The notes: generated from the sequence alone by a model not told the origin. 64,000 nucleotides of DNA from Caprimulgus europaeus (GCA_907165065.1 OU015533.1:27606578-27670577); one strand, 5' to 3'. Shown: positions 50,574 to 61,955, numbered from the stretch's first letter. Translations and numbers: made by a program.

Positions 50574-53535
50574 GGTTCCTGTGTGTGTAAGAGAGAGATG
50601 GATGCAGCTTTCCATCTGGCTGGGCGCTGGGGGCAGACAGAGAGAGGCGCAGGTGCAGCAGGGAATGTAAAAGGCAGCTAATGTGCAGTATGGAACAAGA
50701 GTGCTACATAAAACACTTGAAAGTCAGACAAGTGACAAAATGCCTTGGTTTTATAGGTGAAAAGCATCTTGTAGGGTCTGAAGTGGGTTAGAGGATAGAA
50801 CTTATGGAGGAATTTTTGTGAGGGCAAGTGCAGTGTGTAAGGAGAGAACTAGGGGAGAGTGGGCAAAAAGCAGCCCTAGGAAACTGAAGTCAGAGAAAAC
50901 AGGCTGTCATGCAGAAAGCAGCTGATGCTTGCTCTCAAAGAGGACTGTCTAGAAATTAGGCCATCGGGTATAGATGTATGTGAAGTCTGGATGGGTGCCA
51001 CCAACCTGTTTACTTGTAACCCACAATCTGCACTGGTGCAGTGCTTAAACAACTACAAGCAAAGATGGGAGAGCTTTGCTCCTGAAGCCCTACAGAATGT
51101 TAGACCTAGTGCCTCTCTCCCAGGGCTGCCACAGGAGTCATGCTGTAACCCTGTTGTCATCAACAAAATGGAGCCCAGAGTAAACCTTGTGCAAGGGTCA
51201 GTGCTTTGATTTCACCCCTTCCCACAGGACCTGAAATAGCAACGAGTGCTGCAGTCAGCAGTGGCCTTGAAAACATGTGGGCAGATGAGAGAAGTTTATC
51301 CTTGGTAAGCAATGCTGTTCTTTCAAGTGGTGTGCAGGATGCTTAAAAACAGCATCCTTTATAGCACATCCATGCATCACCTGCAATAAGTGAATCCATA
51401 TATCCACATATTTGCCTGGGCAGACCTGTGGGATCCACCACAGCTGCATGGGCAGGAGTATGTGTGGGGTTCAGAAAGTAAATGAGCTTGAAGTAGTACA
51501 GATTAGATTTTTATATACCTAAACAAGAGACTGCAGATGCTATATAGGATACCGTGGAAGGAAGTTGACTCAATGGCCATTCTTTCTAGTGCTCCATTGT
51601 GCAACTTATAATTGCAGTGCAAGTGAAACAGAATTAATTGTGATAACATGGAAGGAATTAGCAGCTACATTTGTTCACAGATATAACCTGGGTTTCTCAG
51701 GTGTTTAAGTGCAATAGCCAGCTACCAGCAAAAATATTTATTGCACTTTTGGTTTACATATTTATGTGGGGACTGAAAAAGTTAAAATGATGAATTATTG
51801 CTCAGTCATTACTGAAGAAATATATCTACAGATCAAGAGTGGCCAAAAATACCACTTTGCTGCCAGATTTATATACACAGCTTTAATCTTGGTTACATAC
51901 GAGAGGAACTTAATGTTTATGGTTATATAACCAAGAGACTATAAACTTTGAGAATAGATGAAGACAGAAAAATAATGTATTTTAAATGAGTATGGAGGGT
52001 CAATCAGAATTAAGAAAGGAGAGGAGAGAAACTGATTTAATTTAATCAGCATTAGGGGGCTAGATATTAAAAATGTTATTTCCCTGGTGCTTAACTAAAA
52101 ACTGCCATGTAGACATGCAAGGCTGTTTCTCATAATCACAAAAGATATTAACATGTGCAGGGAATGACAGTGAAAATTCACTAGGACCGAGATTTGTAAG
52201 AAGCAAATGATAATTTTGGGGTGTTTCTACTGTGATGTGTTCAGTTTAGGACTGACAAAGGGCTCAGCAGTCTCTCTTTGAATGACTCTTCAAGTGCCTT
52301 TTTGGAAAAAAGTCAAATGTTGGAAACCAGAGACCCCCAACGTCATTAATCATGTCTTGATAACCTTGTACTGTAACAAGAGAGGAGAACCCAGCATTTT
52401 CTATGTATAATCACAGAGTGCTTAGAGATCTTAAACACTGGAAATATATTAGGGAATGATCCCAACACATTTTACAAAACAATATATCTGTCAAGAAGCA
52501 TGACCACAGTTGAGTGCATTCTGAAATTCAGCAATTGCATAGAGGTGTGTTCAGCACCACAACACAGTAGTTCAGGACAGGAAGTAAAGGCTATCGTAAG
52601 CAAATGAAACTGTGGGCATGAAGTTTGAGTGGCAGAAAGTAATATTCCAAATTGCAGCCTGATTAGGTCAGTTTGTTAGGGCTCACCAAAAGCTCACCAG
52701 GATTTTTAATGACCAAAAACATTTCAGGAGTGATTCAGTGTGTTAATAGAGGCATCCAGTGCCAGTTCACATGGCCTTGGCTATTCTATTTAGTTTCCAG
52801 CTACTGCTGCAGAAGACTATGGGGCTAGAGACCCACACCCTTCACAGCAGCAGCTGAAGTCCAGCCAGGATGTTCAAAAGCATCTGAGATAGTACTTTGT
52901 GCCTGTGTTCAGGCACCTGAATCCCAGCCCACATGTCTCACCTAAAAGATACTACAGCTAAAAGCATATTCACTGACCCAGCACTGTGAAGAGACAAATA
53001 ACTATTACATGGTAGGCTGGTATTTACGTGGATGAAAAGGAGCAGACTAGGGAGCAGTAGACCACAGTTTTGCCACAGTCATGTGTGATTGAGTAGTCAT
53101 CTGTCACAGAACTTCTCTTCAAGCAATCAAAAGTGGAGACATCCCAGTATGACAAGCCCCTGTTTACCCTAGGACACACCACTTTCTTGACATTGCTCAA
53201 GAGAGGGAAAGAAAGAGATGATGAAGAAAATTTTCTACCACATACCCACCCAAGAGCTGGGGCAATGAATATGTGGGGGAATACACAATCAGTGTTTGCC
53301 TGAAGACCATTTTTTGTTTTAGTGAGATACGGGAATCAATGTGTTAAAAACAAGGCATGTTCATATTTTGCACTTGCATGCTTTTAAACAATATTAACAA
53401 GATTAATTCAGACCCTTTACAACATAGAATGAAAGAGTATTTAGAAACTTCTAAAGCTGCACACTGTGAACCTAACAGACTGCAACTGCTATGTTAAAAT
53501 GTAAAACTTTTCAAGCTAACATAATGGATTCATGG
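50574..53535. other. Unique non-coding DNA
   Basis: No supported gene. Around 51590-51910 a repeat-free AT-rich stretch with CAGAATTAATTGTGATAAC and TATTTATTGCAC words could be regulatory. An 8-bp hairpin AGGATGCT/AGCATCCT lies at about 51338-51360. Otherwise nothing stands out. Confidence 0.45.
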
Positions 53536-53835
53536 CTAGCAAGGTCTACCGGGATGGATCATTATGCTCATCAACTCTGACCTCCTGCACATGACACAAT
53601 CCAGAGCATTTCACCCAGCAATATCACCATCAAGCCCAATAATTTATAGCTGAACCATGCCATCTCTTTTAGAAGGAAGGACATCCAATCTTGATTTAAA
53701 GACTCTAGGCGATTAATTTACCACATCCCTTTACCATCTGTTCCAGTGGTTAATTATCTTCAGTTAAATGTGTATCCTATTTGCAGTCTGATCTTTGTCG
53801 ACTTTAGACTTTTATCTGCCTCTCTGTGTGGACAT
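53536..53835 (-). mobile_element. Ancient CR1 3' end, antisense
   Basis: Landmarks in antisense order: 'gatcattatgctcatcaactctgacctcctgc' region (about 53558-53588), 'gagcatttcacccagcaat' (about 53605), the 'gatttaaagactctaggcgat' block (about 53693-53714) and 'gttccagtggttaattatct' (about 53740-53760). These follow the 3' UTR and ORF2 end of the old sauropsid CR1 type. The copy is diverged and truncated. Confidence 0.72.
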
Positions 53836-54127
53836 GATGGCTCATAATACTTTGATATTTCCTGTGCATTAGGCCTGAAATGTGATGCCTAGACTGGAAA
53901 TTTCAGGTTTGAAATTTTGTTTTGGTTTCTCTTGTTGAAACCTTAACACAAAGACTTTCAAGGCATTGGCATAACACACTATAATATTTCATTTTGGAGC
54001 AATTTCAATGACTCAGTGTTAATGGCATATAGAATTCCAGATTTTGAGGAATAAAAATATTATGTGCACTTCATCTGTTTGTTTAAAGTGTTTTTTCCTA
54101 ATGAAGGCTGTACTGTGCTGAAGTGTG
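53836..54127. other. Spacer between two ancient repeats
   Basis: AT-rich unique DNA with nothing recognisable. Confidence 0.5.
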
Positions 54128-54290
54128 GAGGCAGGAGTTTGATCTAGTGGCAAGAATAAGGAGTGCTGAGAGTTTTAATTCTTCTTCCTGATCCCAGTTC
54201 TGCCACTGCAATTTGATTTCTGAGCCAGGGGAAATCACTTCACTCAATTGTAAATAGTAACGGGGGCTGAGTTACAAAGTGCACAGAGAT
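54128..54290 (+). mobile_element. MIR-like tRNA-derived SINE, ancient
   Basis: The order of blocks fits MIR/CORE-SINE: 'gatctagtggcaagaataagga' (tRNA-related head, near 54141), 'ctgatcccagttctgccactg' (core, about 54188-54208), 'ccaggggaaatcacttcactca' (about 54224-54245), then 'attgtaaatagtaacgggg' corresponding to the usual TAAAATGGGG segment. The tail passes into 'acaaagtgcacagag'. MIR copies are sparse in birds but predate the amniote split. High divergence; ends approximate. Confidence 0.68.
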
Positions 54291-56735
54291 TTTTTGAGCT
54301 GGGCTGGTTGAACCACATTAAAAAACAGTGTCTGCCTGATACTATGTACTTTTGAAAGCTTAGTAACTTCAGCTAAGGTGATTTCAAAGTCTAATCTCTA
54401 CCCCAAACTTTTGAGTTTTAAGTGTTTCATACCATTGTGAAAAGTACTTTATCTACCAACACATAAATAGATTTTCAAGATCAACCAGACACAGTCCTTT
54501 TGTACCTGCCCTGTGCAGATGCAAAACCTGATTTTGGTGCTAGCGTTGGTTTATTGTTTCACATTAGTTATTGTTATTGCACTGTCCTCTTTATAACCTT
54601 ATTCTATATCATGTTTACTTGAATAATCCCACTGTCTATTAAACCCAAAACTCCATTCATTCTCTGGTATTGTACTTTGACTGTTTTTTCTTCAAATGCT
54701 TTCTTCTAGCTGAATAGTCTGTGTTCCTGGAGGATGACCATTTCAAATTACTCTTTTCTCAGAAACACTATTACCTCTATGAAGTGCAGCTTAAAGGCCT
54801 TAGTCCATGCTTTTGATAATACAGAGTTCAACCTTTGTCCTCTCTCTACAAGCAATTAAATAACACTCTATCAGGTTACTGATTTCTTAGCAGATTTAAT
54901 CATCTGAATGTAGAGAGTTCCTCAGGTACCCGGTGTTTTCCCTACCCAAATCTCTCTCTTCCCCATGCCACCAAAGTCTTCAAATTTACCAGCAGCATGC
55001 ACCTTTCCTGGAAAAGAAACCCACTCTTTCTGGTTCTGCATGACTCTTGGGTCCCTTAAGCCACATAAAAGTAGTCTTATATGTGGAGTAGAAAGCCTAA
55101 AGTTAATTAAAATATCTTCCTTCTTTATTCCTTAATGCATTCATACATTGCCCTGTCACATCTACAAATTGCCCAACCCTCTCGTAGCCAGGCTGCTCTC
55201 CCAAGTGCCATACAAACTCCCCTGCAGACATTCCCCTAGTTGCCCTTTCCTACCTATCAACAGAGACAGAGCTCCACGTAAGGATATCACATACATGACT
55301 GAATGTAGCACCTACCACCTACTTTGCAGTAGCTCCTCTCCTGGTTCTTAAGGTGCAGTATATGCTTTTGTGTGAAGCAGCAGCCCTCTGATGGCATGCA
55401 CTGGTGCAGCTTCGCTAGTGCAGTTCCAATTCATGCTCGTGGTCACTGCTCAGTAACCTCTGTGCACAGACAAGGTCATGGTGATAGAACCAGCCATGCT
55501 ATGGTAATAAAGGCTCTGTTCCTTTCTCTAAAGGGACCCACAGGGTGCACAAGGAAAGACCAGTGCCTGCTTTCACTGCCAGACGGTGCTGTGCTATCCC
55601 TTCTGTTCAGGAACCAATTAGCCCTAAATTCTGTCAGGCTACCATAGATGGCCAGAAAACCAGAATTTAGGGAGTTAATTACTTCCTAATCCTCCTCTCT
55701 TTCAACAATCATCGAATGCTCCTAGATCTCCTTCAATCAGGGGCCCTAATTAAGAGAATCTTTTCTTGAGCCTGATTAAAACCTAAGAGCCAAAGCCCAA
55801 TCAGGTAGCTTTAGAGAGATGCTCCCAAGATGACAGGAAGAATTTTTTGATGGGAAAGGAGCTTCATACCACCACAAAGTAATTACAGTAGTGTAAATGC
55901 AAATGGAGACACTTCAAGGAAGTGCACCAAATTCCTCTTGATTTTAATTCTCTTCTCCTTTGAACTGGTATATCTCAGGTTTTATTTTCCTGACATCATC
56001 TTTTCTCAAACCAGCTGGCATATTCTGGATACTAGCTGTATTAGCTGAATCAAGATAAATAATTGGAGACAATGGCCACACAGAGATACACAGATTATCT
56101 CATGGGTGAGGCAGTTTTGCAAAGTCATGAAATAAATGACGCTACTATTAAGAATTTTTTCTCCCTTCTACCTCTGTTTCACTCTTGATGGATAATGTAT
56201 TCCCAGGATACATCAGGCATTGTGATCTTCAGCCATATTTGTGCTTACATTGTTGGGACAATAACAAAAGGTGAAAAATGCTGTTTATCTCTACATAAAA
56301 CATAACATGAAAAAGCACTTCCCTTGAAAGATTTGTTTACTCAACTGAGGTTGGCAGCTAATGAGCTTAGACACATTTGAGAGCACTAAAAACCTATGGC
56401 TAGGTAAGTGTACTGCAAATATAACAAGGAGTGACACTGCAAAGCAGGATTATCTGCAGCAGGAGTTAATGAAAAATGAGGCACTTCTGTACTAGCACTA
56501 CTGGAGTGGCCAGCAAGGGCTCAGTCCTGAGCAGTCTGGGCACACTGGCCACCTAAACGATCCTTTTACTCCTGCAGCAGCAGACCTGGCCCAGGACACA
56601 GAGCAATGGTCCTGTTATCAGAAAGCAGCAGAAATAGCTTAAAAATACTGCTGTACGTCTGTCTTGCACTGAATTGTGCCAGGCACACAGAAGTCAGGCG
56701 AAGATATCTGGCCATTATGCTTCACTGAGAACAAA
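54291..56735. other. Unique non-coding DNA
   Basis: No supported gene. The stretch 55660-55830 is repeat-free, with AATCATCGAATGC and GGGCCCTAATTAAGAG words, and could be regulatory. Frames up to 91 codons (55372-55647) are unremarkable. Confidence 0.45.
55622..55672. repeat. Perfect 12-bp inverted repeat, 27-nt spacer
   Basis: CCCTAAATTCTG at 55622-55633 is matched exactly by CAGAATTTAGGG at 55661-55672. It may form a stem-loop. With this wider spacer the chance expectation is higher than for the tight hairpins, but still below one per window. Confidence 0.8.
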
Positions 56736-57440
56736 ATTTCCTTTGATCCATATTAAATTTGTGCCTTCTTATTTCATCAAGAGCTGACTTGCATTTAGGC
56801 CATGGGACAGAAAGGAATTCATTATCTCTTATCTTCTCTATTACTTTGCACTTTTCAAATTAAGTCATCCTAGTCTTTTTTTAACTTCATCTGGCATAGA
56901 CTCTCCCATTCCTCCATGCTGTGTCTTTAATAATTTTGTTGGGCTCTTGTCTGGCTTGGTCTCTGGAATGGCGATTTAGCAACCAGAACTGTGTGCAGTA
57001 GTTCAGCTGGAGCTGTAACACCAATCAATGTAATCCTGCTTTAATATGTTCTACATTATTCTTATTCCCTATTTCATACAATCAGACATTTTTGCTATTG
57101 TTTTGTTGTTTGTTTTTTTTTTTACTAGCTCTGCACATAGAGATGTCTTCATTGACATCTTTTTTCCCCCAGAGGGGCTGCAGCCAAGTCAAACTTAATC
57201 CCTGCATGTACATACATACATACTTGTGTGTAGTTTATGTAGTTCTTTCCAAAGTGCATTGTTTTGCACTTCTCACTACTAAATCCTTTGACCTCTTATC
57301 AGCAAATTACCCTGAAACTTGGGACTTACAGGAGGTCTCCAGTCACTATCTCCCACTTCTGCTTTCCTTCCTTTCTCCCTTCCTCCCTTTTGGGAGGAAT
57401 TTATATCAGTGATTTCTCTAACATAGTATTCCTATTCCTT
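56736..57440 (-). mobile_element. Ancient CR1 LINE, antisense, 0.7 kb
   Basis: Antisense ORF2 landmarks: 'gcaaccagaactgtgtgcagtagttcagctgga' region (about 56980-57012), the stretch equivalent to the N-terminal side of that segment with 'attcttattccctatttcata' (about 57056-57078), 'agtgcattgttttgcact' (about 57253-57271), and 'cagcaaattaccctgaaact' with 'tatatcagtgatttc' (about 57300-57415), the antisense of the 'KFADDT' and 'FINDL' neighbourhoods. A (CATA)n-like microsatellite (57208-57228) and a T-run (57113-57124) lie inside. No frame survives. Confidence 0.68.
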
Positions 57441-57464
57441 CCCTCAGCCAGGCAGTATTAGCAA

Positions 57465-57895
57465 GAGGTCAAGAAAAATGTGTCCCGATTGGAACTGTTC
57501 CAGAGTAGGGTGATAAGAATAAGCAGAGTGCTAAAATGCATGGGCATAAGGGAAAAGAAAGAAATTGCAGTTGTTAGGTGAACAGAATAATAAACTGAAG
57601 GTAGTCAAGATAACAGATAAAATAGTTATAAAGGCAAAAAAAAAAAAAAGAGTAGGAAGGTATGACAAGCACTAATGGCTCAACTTGAAGCAAAGGGAAG
57701 GTAAACAAAGGAGTGTAATTTTCTAACACTGGAATGGGGGAGCAGTGGGATGGATTGGATGCAGGGGTCTGGGTGTCTCTACCATTCTTCAAGTACAGGC
57801 AAGGCAGGCAGAGTAAGTTAGGTGGAGCAGCCCCTGTTCTGGTTATGAGTACTCAAGAGCTCTTCCCCAGCCTGTTTTCTGTGATTCTGTGCCTG
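57465..57895 (+). mobile_element. Ancient CR1 LINE 3' end, sense
   Basis: From 'gaactgttccagagtagggtgataagaata' (ORF2 'LERVQxRATRMI' counterpart, near 57493), through 'taatggctcaacttgaagcaaag' (near 57674), to the 3' end 'gagctcttccccagcctg' and TTCTGTGATTCTGTG at about 57877-57891, the CR1 terminal octamer repeat. It lies 5' end to 5' end with the antisense copy to its left. A poly-A run at 57640-57652 has expanded inside it. Confidence 0.7.
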
Positions 57896-59913
57896 TGCTC
57901 AGCAGCATTTCACCTTGTTCACAGCTGATGCAATGTAGAGCCCAGCCTTGGTACAGGGTCCTACAGCTGCTGAAGACAGATCAGTGGCAACACAGGAGTG
58001 TGACAGTGGAACAAATGAAAAATGATGTGGCCCCTGGGTGTCCCACCAATGGGTAGAAAAGGAGCTGTGTCTCACAGTGGCAGTGGCAGTCTACGGCTCC
58101 AGTAGAGCACACCGTTGTCCCAGGGTGGGTTGTTTCTCGCAGTTGCTTGGTGACACTGATGGATCTCTTTTAACTCTGTCCTCTCCCAGCCCCTATTTGC
58201 ATTGCAGGGTGAGGACTAGATTGGTTGCTAGATGTCTCTGCCGCACTAGCTACAACAAGGATTCTCTCTCAAGTCGGTCTGCTAAGTGTTACCATAACAC
58301 AATTAACAAGCAGTAGAAGGTATTAACATTGAGAATTATTCCTAACTGCATGTTTCGGTCAAAAGGAACAGCAGAATGTTACCTCTGCATCACAGTAGCA
58401 TCTTCAAATATAGTGGTATCTCCACTGTGAAGTAACTCATACGTTAGAATCAATTTATACATATATATTTATATATACAAGATATCTTAAATATATAAAT
58501 GTATATGTATAGAAATATATGCATGTATAAGAACATAAAATATAGGTCTACTGAAGAAAAATAAACTCAGTGAAGTGACTGTAACACCTATCATTAGGAT
58601 TAATGATTTAGGCTTGGATGCCAGAGACCTACAGCAAAACCAAAGCCCTGGAAGCAGAAAAATACAGACCCAACCTTGATTTAACCATAATTCAAGGCTG
58701 GCTCTACCAGGAACTGATTAATATAAGGCAAATAGTTCTGTTGCAGACACTAGGAAAGATCTTCCAAGCCTGCAGCTAAGCCTGTATCGAGACATATCAG
58801 CCACTACCATTAAATATGCAGTACAGGATGTGATAAAACCTTGTTTCAGTGCTCATTAATTAAATTTTTAAAATGCTTTGGAAGAAAATTGCCTGTTGCC
58901 CAGCCCCAAGGCTTCTCTAATGCCTTATCCTCAGCCACCTACCCACTGTCTGCACCTCACAGGCCCATGCCACATCCTAATTTGAAAAGTGCAGATCCCA
59001 CTGCTGTTGTGGGAACTGCTGAGCCTGTCAGAGTGCCCTGTATGCACGATACTGTGTATCAGCTATTCAGGAGTAACAGCCTGTGTGCAAGATCTTATCA
59101 TTTAGTAATTGTAGTGCCATTTGAGATCACATACTCTGCTCTGAAAGAAGAGTAAATTACCTCAGCTCAACTCTAAGGGAACAAGACATAGCCTGAGAAC
59201 AGGCATAGTGGAGCAGCTGAAAGGTAATCTGAAGGAAGGAAAGCACTGAGCTCAAGGAACCTGTTGTCGGGCTCTGCAGATACAAAGCAAACTAGGGTTT
59301 TCTTGATGGAGAAACCAGACTCACTGAGGTTTGTTCTTGGCCCACGCACTCCCTTTTGCCGTGCTGTTCATTAGGAAGACTGCTTGACGGCTATTCACAG
59401 TGGTGTGCCAATACACTTTTCAGTATATGATGATGCACTTGGGAGTACAACTAGTAATTTGAATTGTTTGCCTGTGGAATTATAGGTCATTCAAGTTTTT
59501 CAGTGCCTAAATCTACACAGATTGCTCTGGAGATGCCAAAAAAATTTGCCGCTGTTTACACATGTACAGACAAAATTCCTTTAAAAGAAGTGAGCCTCTG
59601 AGTTGGGAGCTGCCTTGCCAGACATGAGACACCCAAGAAGACAGCTTCATCTCGCATACTGATACAACATCACAATACAAATATCATACTGCAGTGTCGG
59701 GACAACACACACAGTTTTGTGGCTCTCTCAAAATCCCTTTGATGTGATCCATCCCTCCTTTCATTCCTGCTGTCTGTGCACAGTAGATGTGGTTTGTTTC
59801 TTCTCTCTTGCTGGATGCTTGGAAAAATAAGAGATGAGGGCTTGAAAAACCAACCATATTATCTGCCCTCAAGAGCCACAAATAGCCCCATTATTATTCC
59901 AGAATATTTATAT
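57896..59913. other. Unique non-coding DNA
   Basis: No supported gene. An AT-rich TATA/ATATAT low-complexity stretch lies at 58455-58545. Frames at 58038-58316 and 58841-59155 have no recognisable family. Confidence 0.5.
58455..58545. repeat. AT-rich simple sequence (ATATAT-like)
   Basis: Imperfect TATATA/TATGTA runs, typical of decayed TA microsatellite. Confidence 0.85.
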
Positions 59914-60010
59914 TACAGTAGTGCCTAGAGGCTCCAGCTAACAGTAGGGCTGTGTGCCAGCCATGGTATAAATGCACGTTAACACACAGTGCATTCTCCA
60001 ATGAGCTTGG
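59914..60010 (+). mobile_element. Possible old amniote interspersed repeat fragment
   Basis: 'tattacagtagtgcctagaggctcca' and the following 'gccatggtataaatgcac' resemble a widespread ancient repeat seen in turtles, crocodilians and birds whose consensus reads close to TTACAGTAGTGCCTAGAGG. I recognise the motif but not the family name with certainty. Short and diverged. Confidence 0.4.
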
Positions 60011-60893
60011 AATCCTCACTGCAACCTCAGGTATATACGGCAGAGTTATCCCCTCAAGTGCTCCTGTGAGACAGAGGTTCTAGATACCTGCAGCTTTCTC
60101 ACTGCAGCCAAAACCCTGGGTAGTTCTGATAGGAAATTAGTGCAACAAACTCAAAATATGCTCTTATGAGAGGGGAAGCTGGTAATTATTTACAAAATCT
60201 CTAAATTGATTTTACTTACTCATCCTCTCACAGATTTCATACACTCATACTCTTCTTACTCTTTCTCTAAATACGTCTTTTTTATATATATGTATGTATT
60301 ATTTTGAAGAAGGCTGTTTTGATAATTAGCTCCAAGTCATATTGGACATGGACATGTGTTTACAATATATACTAAAATTATTATGTATTTCAAGCTAAGG
60401 TGTTAGTAAGAAATCAGGTATTTTTTTGCTGCAGAAAAGATCACATGTACAAGTGGGGATGACTTGTACCAGAAAACCCACCTTTCAACATCAGTAGTTT
60501 GAAGAATCTCTTCAGGTGCTAGAGCAAGAATCAGGAATGCAAAGTGCAACGTTGCTGAAGTGTTACAATAAAGGCTACTCACTTCAGTTGATACACCATC
60601 CTTTTATGAGGAAAAACCTGTCAACTGAACAGCAGCTGACATTACATTCCTCATAAGGTACCCTGCCAGGAGTAAAAACCTCCCCACATACTACAGGGGC
60701 TAAAGGTCTCAGGTTTAGGATGAACAAGGTCAATGTTAATTAATACTTTAACTAATCACAGTCTAAGTACTTCCAGCCACAGGCAGCCTACAATATTGGC
60801 TTAATCTGGCATATATATGGTCTGGAACTGCTGTGATTGTAGTAATTTTTAAAACATGTATGTGTATATATATTTGCTGTTTTCTGTGATTTG
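60011..60893. other. Unique AT-rich non-coding DNA
   Basis: Nothing recognisable apart from short TATA runs near 60285 and 60862. A 27-nt word at 60877-60903 nearly repeats 57872-57898. Confidence 0.5.
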
Positions 60894-60920
60894 GTGCCTG
60901 TGCACATCCTGCACAGGCAC
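60894..60920. repeat. Perfect 11-bp inverted repeat, 5-nt loop
   Basis: GTGCCTGTGCA at 60894-60904, loop CATCC, exact reverse complement TGCACAGGCAC at 60910-60920. It sits only 20 bp left of an even longer hairpin. Confidence 0.9.
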
Positions 60921-60940
60921 AGAATAATAGTGAATAGTGA

Positions 60941-60987
60941 ACTGGGTTCACTATTATATATTTGCTGCATATAATAGTGAACCCAGT
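60941..60987. repeat. Perfect 19-bp inverted repeat, 9-nt loop
   Basis: ACTGGGTTCACTATTATAT at 60941-60959, loop ATTTGCTGC, and its exact reverse complement at 60969-60987. An alternative stem, AATAGTGAAC (60933-60942) with GTTCACTATT (60946-60955), shares the left arm. The word AATAGTGAA(C) occurs directly at 60926, 60933 and 60973 and inverted at 60946. Pairing ends sharply outside 60941/60987, so it does not look like a typical pre-miRNA with a stem of 22 bp or more. It probably arose by inversion or template switching, and could extrude as a cruciform. Confidence 0.93.
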
Positions 60988-61439
60988 ATTAAACTTTCAA
61001 GAAGTCAGGCATGTTTTTCAGGACTAGTCTTCAATGCTGGGTACCTCCATTTAATTAGTTTATACAGACAAGCACCTAAGTATCCCCAGCTTCCCGACTT
61101 GGACTGCCGTTTGCGGCCTGCTCGGTGCCTGGACAAATGCAGCACTACAACAGACTGGCACTCTAAAGCAGTGACCTCTCTTTTGGTACTGGGTACACAG
61201 GGAGCTGCATCCATAATTCAAGGCCTTTCTCTTCTTGGACAGTGTGTGGGCCAGAGGTATAGCAACAGAGTTAGTGTAAGACAAGTCCCAAGTCTGGGGC
61301 AAGACCAACAGAGCAAACTCAAAAAACAAAATCCCCAAAAAACCAGAAAAAAAAAAAGAGAACAAAAAGAAGAACAAGAAAAGTGAAACCCTTTTGCCTC
61401 CAAGTCATAAACATCTCTTTTGATCTCTGAATCTCTTAT
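60988..61439. other. Unique non-coding DNA
   Basis: The plus frame at 60937-61386 (149 codons) starts inside the hairpin and ends in an A-rich low-complexity lysine/glutamine/glutamate tail. No domain; not called as a gene. Confidence 0.45.
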
Positions 61440-61955
61440 TTCTGATCTGACAAGTATTACAAATGCCAAGCCCACACCCCGCTTCCCTCCAGTGATTAAT
61501 GTGCCATGGTCTTTCCGAAAGCCTAAAGAGCTCTCCCTCCGGGCCACAACATTTGATAAAGAAACGAAGCCTGGCGATTAATAATTCCCCGGGCTGAGTT
61601 TTTGTTTAATAACTATTCTGTCAGTGATAGATCTAAAGGGCGAGGGTGTGGATGTGCGTGCATGCGGAGGGAGTAATTTAATTGTGGCCAGGAGATTTGG
61701 CAGGCTGGCATTACAAAGCAGCTCTTTAGCAATGGCTGGAAAACCAGCGTGACAAATCACTCCGTTCTCTGCTTCCACAGCCTACCCCCTCTCAACAGAG
61801 CTACCTCATTAGGCTTGAGCCAGCCAATCCAAGCCTATGATTTGGGAAATATTTCCTTCTTGACATTCAAGAGAACAATTCCTTACCCGGGGAAAATCAC
61901 ATTTAAAAATAAATGGAAAAGCATCAATCAGCTAGGAAAATATATTCAGCTTTTT
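61440..61955. promoter_or_regulatory. CpG-retaining, homeodomain-motif-rich candidate enhancer
   Basis: About 12 CpGs fall within about 420 bp (61478-61890), far above the window background. Motifs include AGTGATTAATGTG (near 61491), GGCGATTAATAATTCC (near 61573), TTTGTTTAATAAC (FOX-like, near 61602), AGTAATTTAATTGTGG (near 61671), GCCAATCC (near 61824) and GCATCAATCAGC (near 61921). It has no repeats and no coding frame with family resemblance. This is the best candidate in the window for a deeply conserved regulatory element; the evidence is composition and motifs only. Confidence 0.4.

Noticed and set aside
60941-60987. Hairpin as a microRNA precursor
   Set aside because: The stem ends after 19 bp with no lower stem, and the arms are perfectly complementary without the usual bulges. 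Kept only as an inverted repeat.
60937-61386. 149-codon plus-strand frame
   Set aside because: Starts within the hairpin and ends in A-rich low-complexity lysine/glutamine/glutamate codons; no domain.
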